Source: Oscillospiraceae bacterium
GTDB taxonomy: Bacteria > Bacillota > Clostridia > Oscillospirales > Oscillospiraceae
Direction: 5' to 3'
Length of the DNA stretch: 64,000 nucleotides
NCBI GenBank assembly: GCA_020025535.1
Contig: JAHHRY010000003.1
Location: 124,001-188,000, forward strand
Shown here in pieces: positions 1 to 8,018 of the stretch. Position numbers and translations under genes: made by a program. The notes below the pieces were generated by a model. That model was not told the origin of the DNA and searched no databases. It saw only the letters and a list, made by a program, of their open reading frames with translations. Within the stretch, counting starts at the first letter, position 1. Each line of letters begins with the position of its first letter.

Positions 1-1
1 T

Positions 2-682
2 ACATCCGGCAGGGTTTTGCTGGATGGACAGGATATCTGGTCGGATAAAAAGCTAACCAGACAGGCACGTTTCCGTGTCGGTCTGGTGTTCCAGTATCCT
101 GAGTATCAGCTTTTTGAGGAAACCGTATACAAAGATATTTCTTTTGGCCCTAAGAATATGGGTCTGGATGCCGGGGAAATCGACCGGCGAGTTCGGGAGT
201 CTGCAGGATTTGTGGGATTGACGGAACAGCAGCTGGAAGTTTCACCTTTTGACCTTTCCGGCGGACAGAAGCGGCGTGTGGCAATTGCCGGCGTGATCGC
301 CATGGAGCCGGAGGTCCTGATTCTGGACGAGCCTACTGCCGGTCTGGATCCCAGTGGCAGGGATGAGATCCTTGCCAATATTGAGAGCTATCGAAAGTCC
401 AAGAACGCCACAATTATCATGGTCAGCCACTCTATGAATGATGTGGCAAGACTGACAGACCGGCTTCTGGTGCTGAATGGCTCCAGAATTGCCATGGATG
501 GCACGCCGGGCGAAGTGTTTAACCGGGCGTGGGAGCTGGAAGAAATGGGTCTCGATATTCCGGAAGTGACCCGTATTTTCATGCGCCTGAAGGAAATGGG
601 TTTGCCTGTGGAGCCGGTTTATACCATGGAACAGGCGGTTTCGGCTCTGAAACAGCTGAAGGGGGGAAAGCGTCATGCTTAA
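2..682 (+). CDS. ecfA2: ECF transporter ATPase EcfA2 (5' end cut by window)
   Basis: This is one of the two ATPases of an energy-coupling factor vitamin transporter. It works in the cytoplasm on EcfT and hydrolyses ATP to drive substrate-specific S components. The reading frame is open from the first bases of the window, so the N-terminus with Walker A lies upstream. Visible motifs are the Q-loop region FQYPEYQLFEETV (typical of EcfA), the ABC signature LSGGQKRRVAIAG, Walker B VLILDEPTAGLDP and the switch histidine in MVSHSMND. The C-terminal extension after the ABC core is usual for CbiO/EcfA proteins. It overlaps ecfT by 8 nt, which points to translational coupling. BioY, about 44 kb away, is one likely S-component partner. 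The family call is sure; A2 rather than A1 is inferred from its position just before ecfT. Confidence 0.93.
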   Translation, partial: TSGRVLLDGQDIWSDKKLTRQARFRVGLVFQYPEYQLFEETVYKDISFGPKNMGLDAGEIDRRVRESAGFVGLTEQQLEVSPFDLSGGQKRRVAIAGVIAMEPEVLILDEPTAGLDPSGRDEILANIESYRKSKNATIIMVSHSMNDVARLTDRLLVLNGSRIAMDGTPGEVFNRAWELEEMGLDIPEVTRIFMRLKEMGLPVEPVYTMEQAVSALKQLKGGKRHA

Positions 683-1481
683 AGACGTTACCCTTGGACA
701 GTTTTTTCCCGGAAATTCTCCCATTCATCGGTTAGACCCAAGAACCAAGCTCGTTATGCTGATCGTGTACATCATAGCACTGTTTGTGGCGGTCAGCTGG
801 ATTTCCTACGGCGTGATGCTGGCGTTTTTGGTAACGTGTATCTGCATTTCCAGAATTCCGCTGAAGAGTATTTTGCGTGGAATGAAGCCTCTGGTAGTGA
901 TCCTGCTTTTTACGGCGATTCTGAACCTGTTCTTTACCAAGGGAGAAACCGTTCTGGTGGCGTTCTGGGGCATTGAGATTACCCTGGAGGGTATTGTGCG
1001 GGCGTTTTTTATGCTGATTCGTATTCTGATGCTGATCAGCGGTACGTTCCTGCTGACTTATACCACCTCGCCGATTGCTTTGACAGATGGTTTGGAATCC
1101 CTGCTTTCACCGCTGAAAAAGCTACATCTGCCGGTTCACGAGCTTTCCATGATGATGTGTATTGCTCTGCGGTTTATCCCGACTCTGATCGAAGAAACGG
1201 ATAAGATCATGTCTGCACAGAAGGCCAGAGGCGCCGATTTTGAAACCGGAAAGCTGATGGAACGCGTAAAAGCGCTGGTGCCGGTACTGGTGCCTTTGTT
1301 TATCAGCGCATTCCGCCGGGCGGACGAACTGGCTACCGCTATGGAGTGTCGCTGCTATCAGGGCGGTACCGGACGAACCAAGATGAAGCTCCTGCGGTAT
1401 ATGCGCCGGGATTACATTGCCTATGGAATCGGTGTATTGCTGATTGCCGCAATTATTACCCTGGCTCATTTCGGACTGTGA
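675..1481 (+). CDS. ecfT: ECF transporter transmembrane protein EcfT
   Basis: This is the membrane scaffold of the ECF transporter. It couples the EcfA ATPases to exchangeable vitamin-binding S components. The 268 residues match the family length. Hydrophobic segments occupy roughly residues 20-120 and 240-265, and the cytoplasmic coupling region holds a clear Ala-Arg-Gly motif (KARGADF) and a second, variant motif in AMECRCYQGG. Its start overlaps the end of ecfA2 and truA follows after 8 nt, the common Firmicute order ecfA1-ecfA2-ecfT-truA. Confidence 0.94.
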   Translation: MLKDVTLGQFFPGNSPIHRLDPRTKLVMLIVYIIALFVAVSWISYGVMLAFLVTCICISRIPLKSILRGMKPLVVILLFTAILNLFFTKGETVLVAFWGIEITLEGIVRAFFMLIRILMLISGTFLLTYTTSPIALTDGLESLLSPLKKLHLPVHELSMMMCIALRFIPTLIEETDKIMSAQKARGADFETGKLMERVKALVPVLVPLFISAFRRADELATAMECRCYQGGTGRTKMKLLRYMRRDYIAYGIGVLLIAAIITLAHFGL

Positions 1482-1489
1482 GGTGAAAA

Positions 1490-2269
1490 ATGCGTAATAT
1501 TGCCATTTTTCTGACCTATGAAGGTACCAGCTACCATGGCTGGCAGATACAGAAGAATCTTTGCACAATTCAGGAAACCATGGAAAAAGCGGTGGCCATG
1601 GTGGTGGGACACCCGGTACATGTGACCGGATGCGGCCGTACCGACGCGGGAGTTCACGCCAAATGCTATGTGGCCAACTTCCGGACAACTTCCACGATTC
1701 CTGTGGACAGGCTGCCCTACGCCCTCAACACCCACCTTCCTGTGGATATTGTTGTTACCAAGGCTTTTGACGTGCATGAGGATTTCAATGCCATTGGCTC
1801 CTGTGCACGGAAAGAATATACCTACATCATCTATAATTCCCGGGTCAGGGACCCTTTCTATGTGAATCGCGCATGGTTTTACCCGAAGCATTTGGATGAA
1901 AAGGTGATGCAGGAGGCAGCGTCCCAGTTTGTGGGCACCCATGATTTTGCCGCCGTACGCAGCGTGGGAACGGATGTCAAATCTACCGTGCGTACCGTGT
2001 ATTATTACAATGTGGAGCGGCAGGGAAACCTGATCTATCTGCGGGTATGCGCCAACGGCTTCCTGTACAATATGGCCAGAGCTATGGCGGGTACCGTTGT
2101 TTATGCGGCCGAGGGGAAAATCGCCCCGAAGGACATTGGCAGAATTCTGGATGAAGGCAACAGGACGGCCGCAGGCCCTACCGTACCCCCCGGAGGCCTG
2201 TACATGACCCACCTGTGGTATGATGACGGCACCGAATTGTTTGAGTGCCCTGATCCTGTACAATATTAA
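1490..2269 (+). CDS. truA: tRNA pseudouridine(38-40) synthase TruA
   Basis: TruA converts uridines 38-40 in the anticodon stem of many tRNAs to pseudouridine. The 259-residue product has the signature CGRTDAGVHA with the catalytic aspartate at residue 52, and the family-typical start with LTYEGTSYHGWQ. The ATG is preceded by a GAGG-type ribosome site that overlaps the end of ecfT. It is probably co-transcribed with the ECF genes. Confidence 0.96.
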   Translation: MRNIAIFLTYEGTSYHGWQIQKNLCTIQETMEKAVAMVVGHPVHVTGCGRTDAGVHAKCYVANFRTTSTIPVDRLPYALNTHLPVDIVVTKAFDVHEDFNAIGSCARKEYTYIIYNSRVRDPFYVNRAWFYPKHLDEKVMQEAASQFVGTHDFAAVRSVGTDVKSTVRTVYYYNVERQGNLIYLRVCANGFLYNMARAMAGTVVYAAEGKIAPKDIGRILDEGNRTAAGPTVPPGGLYMTHLWYDDGTELFECPDPVQY

Positions 2270-2333
2270 ACCCTGCCCGGCGTTTGCTGCGCTTCCGGGA
2301 AGGATGTTTCCATGAGAAACGGAGTGATTACCT

Positions 2334-4619
2334 ATGCAGCCAAAAATGTGTGTTAAATGTAAGAAAAATATTGCAGTTGTGTTTATCACAAAACTGGAAA
2401 ACGGCGTGACCATGAATGAAGGCTACTGCCTGAAGTGTGCCAGAAGCCTCGGAATCCCGCAGATCAATGCGGCTGTAAATCAGATGGGAATTTCCGAAGA
2501 GGATCTGGATGCCCTGACGGACGAAATGAGCAGCATGTTTGGCCAGCGTGAAGAAGGCGAAGAGGAAGATGACGAAGCCGAAAGCCAGACTGCGACATTC
2601 CCTCTGCTGAATCAGCTGTTGGGCTCATCGGAGGTTCCTGCGGTTCCCGAACAGCCTGTCCGCAGCAAAGAGCAGGAAGGGGAAGAAAACCCCAAAAAGA
2701 AAAACAAAAAGCATAAGTTCCTGGACACCTACTGCATGAACCTCACCGGCAGAGCCAGAGAAGGAAAGCTGGACAAGGTGATCGGCAGAGATGTGGAAAC
2801 GGAACGTGTGATTCAGATTTTGAATCGCCGTCAGAAAAACAACCCCTGCCTGATCGGTGAACCGGGTGTCGGTAAAACTGCCATTGCAGAGGGACTTGCA
2901 CAGAGAATCGTGGATGGCAATGTGCCCTTTAAGCTTCGGGATAAGGAAGTTTTCCTGCTGGATCTTACGGCTTTGGTAGCCGGCACCCAGTTCCGCGGGC
3001 AGTTTGAAAGCCGGATGAAGAGCCTGATTACAGAAATTAAATCCTGCGGCAATATCATTCTGGTTATCGACGAAGTCCATAATCTGGTTGGCGCAGGCGA
3101 TGCGGAAGGCTCTATGAATGCGGCCAATATCCTGAAGCCGGCTCTTTCCAGAGGAGAAATCCAGGTGATTGGCGCGACCACATTTACGGAATACCGCAAG
3201 TACATCGAAAAGGATGCTGCTTTGGAACGTCGTTTCCAGCCGGTTACCGTTTCGGAGCCTACAATTGAAGAAGCAAGCCTCATTATGCAGGGCATTGCCA
3301 AAAGCTATGCGGCATTCCATGGCGTGTCGATTTCTCCCGAAATTGCCAGACAGTGTGTTGTGTTGTCCGAGCGGTATATTACAGATCGTTTTCTGCCGGA
3401 TAAGGCCATTGACCTGCTGGACGAAGCCTGTTCCGACGTGAATCTGCGCTGCAAGGAAATCTCTCAGCTGGCAGAACTGAAAAAGGAACGGGACGATTAC
3501 GAGCTGGAGCTGCGTATGCTCAATGAGGATACGGAGAATCAGAATTATGAGCGATTGGCGACCATTCGCAGCAAGCTCTGCCAGCTTGCAGAGCAGATTG
3601 AAAAGCTGGAGCAGCTGCCGCCTCCTGCGGTGACTATGGAGAATCTGGCCCGCATCATTGAACTGTGGACAAAGATTCCCGCATCTAAAATCAAGGCGCA
3701 GGAATATCAGCAGATCAAGGGCCTGCCTGACCGCCTGAAGCAGCATATTGTAGGACAGGACGAGGCGGTGGAAGCGGTTGCAAGAGCCATTCGCAGAAAC
3801 CGCGTGGGAATTTCCCCCAAGAAGCGTCCGGTTTCCTTTATCTTTGTCGGACCTACCGGCGTGGGCAAGACGGAGCTGGTGAAGTGCCTGGCAAACGATC
3901 TGTTTGACAGTCTGGATTCTTTGATTCGTCTGGATATGTCGGAATATATGGAAAAGCATACGGTGTCCAAACTGGTTGGTTCTCCTCCCGGCTATGTGGG
4001 TTATGATGAAGCCGGCCAGCTGACAGAGAAAATCCGCAGAAAACCGTACAGCGTCGTTCTTTTCGATGAAATCGAAAAGGCACATCCGGATGTCCTGAAC
4101 ATCCTGCTGCAGGTTCTCGACGACGGACGGATCACCGATGCCCAGGGCAGAGTGGTGAATTTTGAGAACGCCATCGTAGTCATGACTTCCAACGCCGGCT
4201 CCGACGGACGGGTAGGCGGTCTGGGCTTTGGCAAGACCGATCAGGATATGGTCAAAGATAAGACCATGAAGGCTTTGCGGGAATTCCTGCGGCCGGAGTT
4301 CCTCAACCGTGTGGATGAGATTATTACGTTCAACCATCTGACGGAAGAACACTTCTATGGCATTGCCGATATTATGCTCAGAGAGCTGCAGGACAGCCTC
4401 AAGACCCGCGGTCTCAGCTTCAGCTGGACGGACGAAGTACGCGAAGTGCTGGTGAAGAAAGCTTATTCTGTCACTTATGGCGCACGCAATCTGCGCCGTA
4501 CAATCCAGAAGGAGCTGGAGGATCCCATCAGCGAGAAGATCATCGATTCCTTTGAAACACCGATTACGGATATTCAGGTGTCTGTGGACAATGGCGCAAT
4601 TGTGGTGACAGCAAAATAA
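2334..4619 (+). CDS. ClpE-like AAA+ unfoldase with N-terminal zinc finger
   Basis: This Hsp100 ATPase unfolds substrates for the ClpP protease. The 761-residue protein starts with a four-cysteine zinc-finger-like module (C6, C9, C32, C35), as in ClpE and McsA, instead of the usual ClpC N-domain. An acidic linker (residues ~60-120) follows. AAA module 1 has Walker A GEPGVGKTA near residue 177. A coiled-coil middle region lies around residues 370-430. AAA module 2 has Walker A GPTGVGKTE near residue 506. The GLGF tripeptide loop near residue 629 fits ClpP docking. No clpP or ctsR is nearby. ClpE best fits the zinc-finger architecture, but ClpC-like names are also used for such proteins. Confidence 0.88.
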   Translation: MQPKMCVKCKKNIAVVFITKLENGVTMNEGYCLKCARSLGIPQINAAVNQMGISEEDLDALTDEMSSMFGQREEGEEEDDEAESQTATFPLLNQLLGSSEVPAVPEQPVRSKEQEGEENPKKKNKKHKFLDTYCMNLTGRAREGKLDKVIGRDVETERVIQILNRRQKNNPCLIGEPGVGKTAIAEGLAQRIVDGNVPFKLRDKEVFLLDLTALVAGTQFRGQFESRMKSLITEIKSCGNIILVIDEVHNLVGAGDAEGSMNAANILKPALSRGEIQVIGATTFTEYRKYIEKDAALERRFQPVTVSEPTIEEASLIMQGIAKSYAAFHGVSISPEIARQCVVLSERYITDRFLPDKAIDLLDEACSDVNLRCKEISQLAELKKERDDYELELRMLNEDTENQNYERLATIRSKLCQLAEQIEKLEQLPPPAVTMENLARIIELWTKIPASKIKAQEYQQIKGLPDRLKQHIVGQDEAVEAVARAIRRNRVGISPKKRPVSFIFVGPTGVGKTELVKCLANDLFDSLDSLIRLDMSEYMEKHTVSKLVGSPPGYVGYDEAGQLTEKIRRKPYSVVLFDEIEKAHPDVLNILLQVLDDGRITDAQGRVVNFENAIVVMTSNAGSDGRVGGLGFGKTDQDMVKDKTMKALREFLRPEFLNRVDEIITFNHLTEEHFYGIADIMLRELQDSLKTRGLSFSWTDEVREVLVKKAYSVTYGARNLRRTIQKELEDPISEKIIDSFETPITDIQVSVDNGAIVVTAK

Positions 4620-4650
4620 AACAGGGGAGGCGATTGCCTCCCTTGTTTTT
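4617..4650. terminator. Bidirectional intrinsic terminator
   Basis: A perfect GGGAGGC/GCCTCCC stem with a GATT loop is extended by flanking A and T runs on both sides. It sits between the stop codons of the convergent ClpE-like gene and the YtxH-like gene and can serve both. Confidence 0.9.
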
Positions 4651-4859
4651 TACATATCCAGTGTATCTTCGATTTTATCGGCGACCATGGTGGCCATATC
4701 CTCTACCTTGTTGGCTGCCATGGCGGCCATATCCTCCACCTTATCAGCTGCCTTGTTGGCCAGCTTTCTGGCGGAGCTGCTGCGAGGCGTCATCATAATC
4801 GCAACTGCGCCGGCTACTACACCGACACCCATGGCAATACCAAGACCCTTCATATTCAT
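4650..4859 (-). CDS. Small YtxH-like membrane protein
   Basis: A 69-residue protein begins MNMKGLGIAMGVGVVAG, with one transmembrane segment (residues ~4-22). A helical, charged tail follows that contains a repeated unit of the form ADKVEDMA/ANKVEDMA, three copies. This layout resembles YtxH-type gas-vesicle/stress-like proteins of Firmicutes; the function is not known. The start at 4859 was chosen because a GGGAGTGAGG ribosome site precedes it. An upstream in-frame ATG at 4907 would add 16 residues and lacks such a site. Confidence 0.72.
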   Translation of the reverse strand: MNMKGLGIAMGVGVVAGAVAIMMTPRSSSARKLANKAADKVEDMAAMAANKVEDMATMVADKIEDTLDM

Positions 4860-4925
4860 TTTCCTCACTCCCTTCAAACCTAGTATGCCCATAAGCAAAA
4901 AAATCATTGATGGAAAGGTTTTGTC

Positions 4926-4954
4926 TTTTCAGCAGGGAAAAACTATGCTATAAT
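4926..4954 (+). promoter_or_regulatory. Sigma-A-like promoter of the OMP-decarboxylase-like gene
   Basis: TTTTCA and TATAAT are separated by 17 bp, about 25 bp upstream of a strong AGGAGG ribosome site and the ATG at 4982. Confidence 0.6.
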
Positions 4955-4981
4955 AAACAAAAGCCATAGGAGGTAGCCAAT

Positions 4982-5857
4982 ATGTCCATTGATGTTTTGC
5001 AGGAAAAAATTAGAAAACTGAAATGCCCGATTATCGTGGATTTTGGTGTACAGCAGGCCAATATCCCGCCCCATTTGCTGGAAGATGCCAGCATCTTGGA
5101 TGCCTATGATGCCTTTTGCCGGGAACTGATGAACGGCCTGAAGGGTATCGTGCCCGGTGTGCGTTTTTCCTTTGATCAGTTTGCACTGATGGGAGAAAAC
5201 GCTCTGAAAAAATTGTCAGAGCTGTTGACCATGGCTGCGGATTCGGGCTATTATGTGCTGCTGGATGGCCCCGCGGTGCCCTCTCCCTGGGCGGCAGAGA
5301 GAACGGCTGATTACCTGCTTGCAGACGGAAGCAGGTATCCCTGTGACGGTCTGGTGGTTTCTCCCTATATCGGAACGGATGCTATCAAGCCATTTGTGCC
5401 CTATTGCAAAGAGGGGGATAAGTCTGTTTTCTTTGCAGTACGCTCTCCCAATAAAACCGCTTCGGAAATTCAGGATCTTATGACGGGCTCCCGGCTTGTC
5501 CATACCGCCACTGCGGACATTGTCAACCGCCAGGCAGAGGCCGTCGTTGGAAAATCCGGATATTCCTCCATTGCGGCGCTGACTGCTGCTACCAACGCCA
5601 ATGCTGTCACATGGCTGCGGAACAATTATAAGAAAATGTTCCTGCTGGTAGACGGTTATGATTATCCCGGTGGTAATGCGAAAAACTGCAGCTATGGTTT
5701 TGACCAATTTGGTCACGGCTGCGCGGTTTCCATTGGCCCTGCGGTCGTGTCGGCGTGGATGGAGACGGAGTCTGAAAGCAAGGACTTTGTCAGCTGCGCC
5801 GTTCAGGCGGCGGAGAGAATCAATAAGAACCTGAATCGCTACATCGCAATCCTGTAA
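4982..5857 (+). CDS. Degenerate orotidine-5'-phosphate decarboxylase homologue
   Basis: The 291 residues can be followed along type-2 PyrF proteins. The N-terminal strand CPIIVDFG, the segment VVSPYIGTDAIKPFV, the part resembling the xxGYSSIxAxTAATN region and the LLVDGYDYPGGNA loop all occur in family order. However, where active enzymes carry the Asp-x-Lys-x-x-Asp catalytic array (DAKRGD), this protein reads LLDGPAVPSPWAAERTAD, which has no lysine. OMP decarboxylase activity is therefore unlikely and a pseudo-enzyme or altered function is inferred. The gene is a single transcription unit with its own promoter and a downstream hairpin. No other pyr gene is nearby. The homology call is mine from memory of the family. 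Confidence 0.68.
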   Translation: MSIDVLQEKIRKLKCPIIVDFGVQQANIPPHLLEDASILDAYDAFCRELMNGLKGIVPGVRFSFDQFALMGENALKKLSELLTMAADSGYYVLLDGPAVPSPWAAERTADYLLADGSRYPCDGLVVSPYIGTDAIKPFVPYCKEGDKSVFFAVRSPNKTASEIQDLMTGSRLVHTATADIVNRQAEAVVGKSGYSSIAALTAATNANAVTWLRNNYKKMFLLVDGYDYPGGNAKNCSYGFDQFGHGCAVSIGPAVVSAWMETESESKDFVSCAVQAAERINKNLNRYIAIL

Positions 5858-5867
5858 GGGACTATGT

Positions 5868-5888
5868 AACCCAGGAAAACCTGGGTTA
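5868..5888. terminator. Hairpin between convergent genes
   Basis: AACCCAGG and CCTGGGTT flank an AAAA loop just after the stop at 5857. There is no long T-run on either side, so termination may be weak. It also touches the stop codon of the convergent lipoprotein gene. Confidence 0.5.
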
Positions 5889-6137
5889 GTAACGAGGCAT
5901 TTCAGGGGTTACAGTGGGCTCGCTGCCGTTGCTGGGGTCAGGTGTTGTGTCTGTGGGCTCCGGCAGGGTGAGCGTCGGGTCGGGAATATCTGTAGGGCGC
6001 GTAGTAGGTGTAGTGGATGATGTTCCTGTGGTTGTTGTTCCGGTACTGCCTATGGTCTCTGTACCCATACTGCCGCAGCCACTGAAAATTGTGGCAGTCA
6101 GTGCGAACAATAAGATAATAGTGCTGAACTTTTTCAT
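5886..6137 (-). CDS. Small Thr/Pro-rich lipoprotein
   Basis: An 83-residue protein has a lipoprotein signal peptide (MKKFSTIILLFALTATIF then the lipobox SGC, lipidated Cys about residue 21). Nearly all of the rest is low-complexity Thr, Pro, Ser and Asp. No folded domain is recognisable. A GAGGAAAATC-type ribosome site precedes the ATG. It may be a surface spacer or remnant; its function is unknown. Confidence 0.7.
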   Translation of the reverse strand: MKKFSTIILLFALTATIFSGCGSMGTETIGSTGTTTTGTSSTTPTTRPTDIPDPTLTLPEPTDTTPDPSNGSEPTVTPEMPRY

Positions 6138-6268
6138 GATTTTCCTCCTCTTTTTCTGGATTCATGTCTATTATCTGCTGTAAAAATGCCTTTAGCCCCG
6201 GAAAAGCCAGCCATTTATAGTCGAAAATCCAAAAATTCAAAAATTGTTATAAAAATACCAGTTTCCCA

Positions 6269-6297
6269 TTGCTATTTTCATGACTATCGAGTATACT
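6269..6297 (+). promoter_or_regulatory. Sigma-A-like promoter of the ferredoxin gene
   Basis: TTGCTA and TATACT are 17 bp apart, about 37 bp upstream of the ferredoxin ATG, with an AGAAGGGG ribosome site between. Confidence 0.7.
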
Positions 6298-6334
6298 ATA
6301 GCAGTAATTACAAAGAGAAGGGGATTCCTTAACT

Positions 6335-6721
6335 ATGAAAAAACTGGTTGTTAATAAAACCGGAGAGTGCATGGCCTGTTTGGAATGCGTCCGTGCTTGC
6401 TCCAATGCATTCTACAAGGAATTTGATGAGGATCTGTCTTGTATCAGAATCGTCGCTAAGGCGGGGGCTGCAAAGCCTATGACTTGCATCCAGTGCGGCA
6501 AGTGTATGAAGGTCTGCGAGCACGATGCAATTACTCAGAATCCTAAGACCGGTGTTTACATGATCAGCAAGAAGAACTGTGTCGGCTGCGGCAAATGCGT
6601 CGAGGCTTGTCCTACTAAGGTTATGGTTCTGAAACCTGAGAGCCCTGCTTCTAAGTGTATCGCTTGCGGCATCTGCGTAAAGGCTTGCCCGATGGAGATT
6701 CTGGAAATCGTAGAAAAGTAA
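6335..6721 (+). CDS. Stand-alone ferredoxin with four [4Fe-4S] motifs
   Basis: The 128-residue soluble protein carries four cysteine clusters: CMACLECVRAC near residue 12, CIQCGKCMKVC near 51, CVGCGKCVEAC near 84 and CIACGICVKAC near 109. It has the arrangement of HycB/polyferredoxin-type electron-transfer subunits and could wire an oxidoreductase or carry electrons in the cytoplasm. It stands alone between its own promoter and a strong terminator, so the partner enzyme is not visible here. Highly biased codons suggest strong expression. Confidence 0.88.
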   Translation: MKKLVVNKTGECMACLECVRACSNAFYKEFDEDLSCIRIVAKAGAAKPMTCIQCGKCMKVCEHDAITQNPKTGVYMISKKNCVGCGKCVEACPTKVMVLKPESPASKCIACGICVKACPMEILEIVEK

Positions 6722-6730
6722 TTTTACATA

Positions 6731-6762
6731 GCAAAAGGCAGCCGTAATCGGCTGCCTTTTGC
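6731..6762 (+). terminator. Intrinsic terminator after ferredoxin gene
   Basis: A perfect 14-bp stem (GCAAAAGGCAGCCG with its complement) has a TAAT loop and a TTTT run on the 3' side, 9 bp after the ferredoxin stop. Confidence 0.92.
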
Positions 6763-6787
6763 AATATTCAAAGGAGGAAGGTTTGAG

Positions 6788-7891
6788 ATGAAACAAAAAG
6801 TGTGTTTTATGCTGGCTGCGTTATTGCTGCTGGCTCTGATTGCGGTTGCCACCCGACAGTTTGTTGTCACCGATGCATCCAAAGAAGCTTCAACGCTGAA
6901 TTCCGAAGTAACCACTTCGCCTTCTGAGACAATTCCCGTGACCGCTCCTTCCGTTACGCATCCGTCTGCACCGTTGCCGACGGTACCGTCCATACTCCCG
7001 CCGACGGTTCTGCCTACGATACCATCTTCCGTTCCACCCACCGTACCCCCTACAGAACCTTGGGAAAATGTGCGGATGGTTACCCATGACCCGCAGAGAA
7101 TCCTGGAACAGACCTATACGGGTCTGCCGGGGCTGCCCTGTATCCCTTACTATGTGACCGACCCGGACAATCTGCGGAATCTGAAAACACAGCGCGTGAA
7201 TTTCTCCTTTGGCGTTGCCTCCAACGGTAGGCCCAATCAGATCACCGTGAATAATCAGGCGTATTTCGATAGATTGGGTTTTGATACCCTGACCTGGGAT
7301 AATCGGACACAGGGGAAGGTACTGTATTTGACGTTTGACTGTGGGTATGAGTACAAAAATCTTGCAGCTGAAATACTGGATACTCTCGATGAGAAAAATG
7401 TCTCGGCTGCTTTTTTCTGTACGCTTCATTATTTGCATTCATCCACGAAAAACGTAACCAGAATGATTCTGGACGGACATATTGTGGGTAACCACAGCGC
7501 TACGCATCCCTCTGATCCTTCGGCGCTTTCCAGGGAGACGCTGGCTTGGGAGGCTTTGGGTGTGCACAATTATTTGCGGGCTAATTATGGGTATGAGAGC
7601 CGTTATTTTCGGTTCCCTGCAGGCGTGTATTCCGAAAATGCGTTGGAATTGATTTCCAGCGTGGGATACCGTTCTGTATTTTGGTCTATTGCTTATGCAG
7701 ACTGGGATCCTGCCAACCAGCCGGACAAGAATGTGGCGCTGGATACACTGAAGTCACGTCTGCATCCCGGCGCTGTCATTTTGCTCCATGCCACATCGCC
7801 TGTCAATGCGGAAATTCTCGGGGAATTTATCGATTATTGCCGAAGCGAGGGCTATGAGTTCAACAGCCTGGACGCATATCCCAATTGGTAA
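6788..7891 (+). CDS. PdaA-like polysaccharide (peptidoglycan) deacetylase
   Basis: This is a probable extracytoplasmic N-acetyl-muramic acid deacetylase of carbohydrate esterase family 4, like PdaA of spore cortex synthesis. The 367-residue protein has an N-terminal membrane anchor (residues ~5-23), a Pro/Thr/Ser-rich linker (~30-90) and a C-terminal NodB domain. NodB motifs are visible: TFDCGYE near residue 181 (the Cys in place of the second Asp is typical of PdaA), NHSATHP near 237 with the metal-binding histidines, and RFPAG near 274. It is flanked by terminators on both sides. PdaA or a close paralogue is inferred from TFDCGYE. Confidence 0.88.
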   Translation: MKQKVCFMLAALLLLALIAVATRQFVVTDASKEASTLNSEVTTSPSETIPVTAPSVTHPSAPLPTVPSILPPTVLPTIPSSVPPTVPPTEPWENVRMVTHDPQRILEQTYTGLPGLPCIPYYVTDPDNLRNLKTQRVNFSFGVASNGRPNQITVNNQAYFDRLGFDTLTWDNRTQGKVLYLTFDCGYEYKNLAAEILDTLDEKNVSAAFFCTLHYLHSSTKNVTRMILDGHIVGNHSATHPSDPSALSRETLAWEALGVHNYLRANYGYESRYFRFPAGVYSENALELISSVGYRSVFWSIAYADWDPANQPDKNVALDTLKSRLHPGAVILLHATSPVNAEILGEFIDYCRSEGYEFNSLDAYPNW

Positions 7892-7895
7892 ATAA

Positions 7896-7935
7896 AAATG
7901 CAGGCAGCTTCTTTGGAACGCTGCCTGCATTTCTT
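7896..7935 (+). terminator. Intrinsic terminator after deacetylase gene
   Basis: AAATGCAGGCAG pairs with CTGCCTGCATTT (12 bp) around a 13-nt loop, followed by CTTTG. Confidence 0.85.
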
Positions 7936-7961
7936 TGTCATAGAAAAATCACCCGGAATAA

Positions 7962-8000
7962 TTGAAATCGAAGGTGGGATATGTTATACTGTAACATATC
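7962..8000 (+). promoter_or_regulatory. murB promoter with palindromic operator candidate
   Basis: TTGAAA (7962) and TATACT (7985) are 17 bp apart. A perfect 9-bp inverted repeat, GATATGTTA-TACTG-TAACATATC (7978-8000), covers the -10 box. The symmetry fits a repressor operator. No known regulator was recognised. Confidence 0.7.
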
Positions 8001-8018
8001 ATACACCCGGAGGCGTTT

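Noticed and set aside
2625..4352. 575-codon minus-strand frame across the ClpE-like gene
   Set aside because: Antisense shadow of an evident coding gene.
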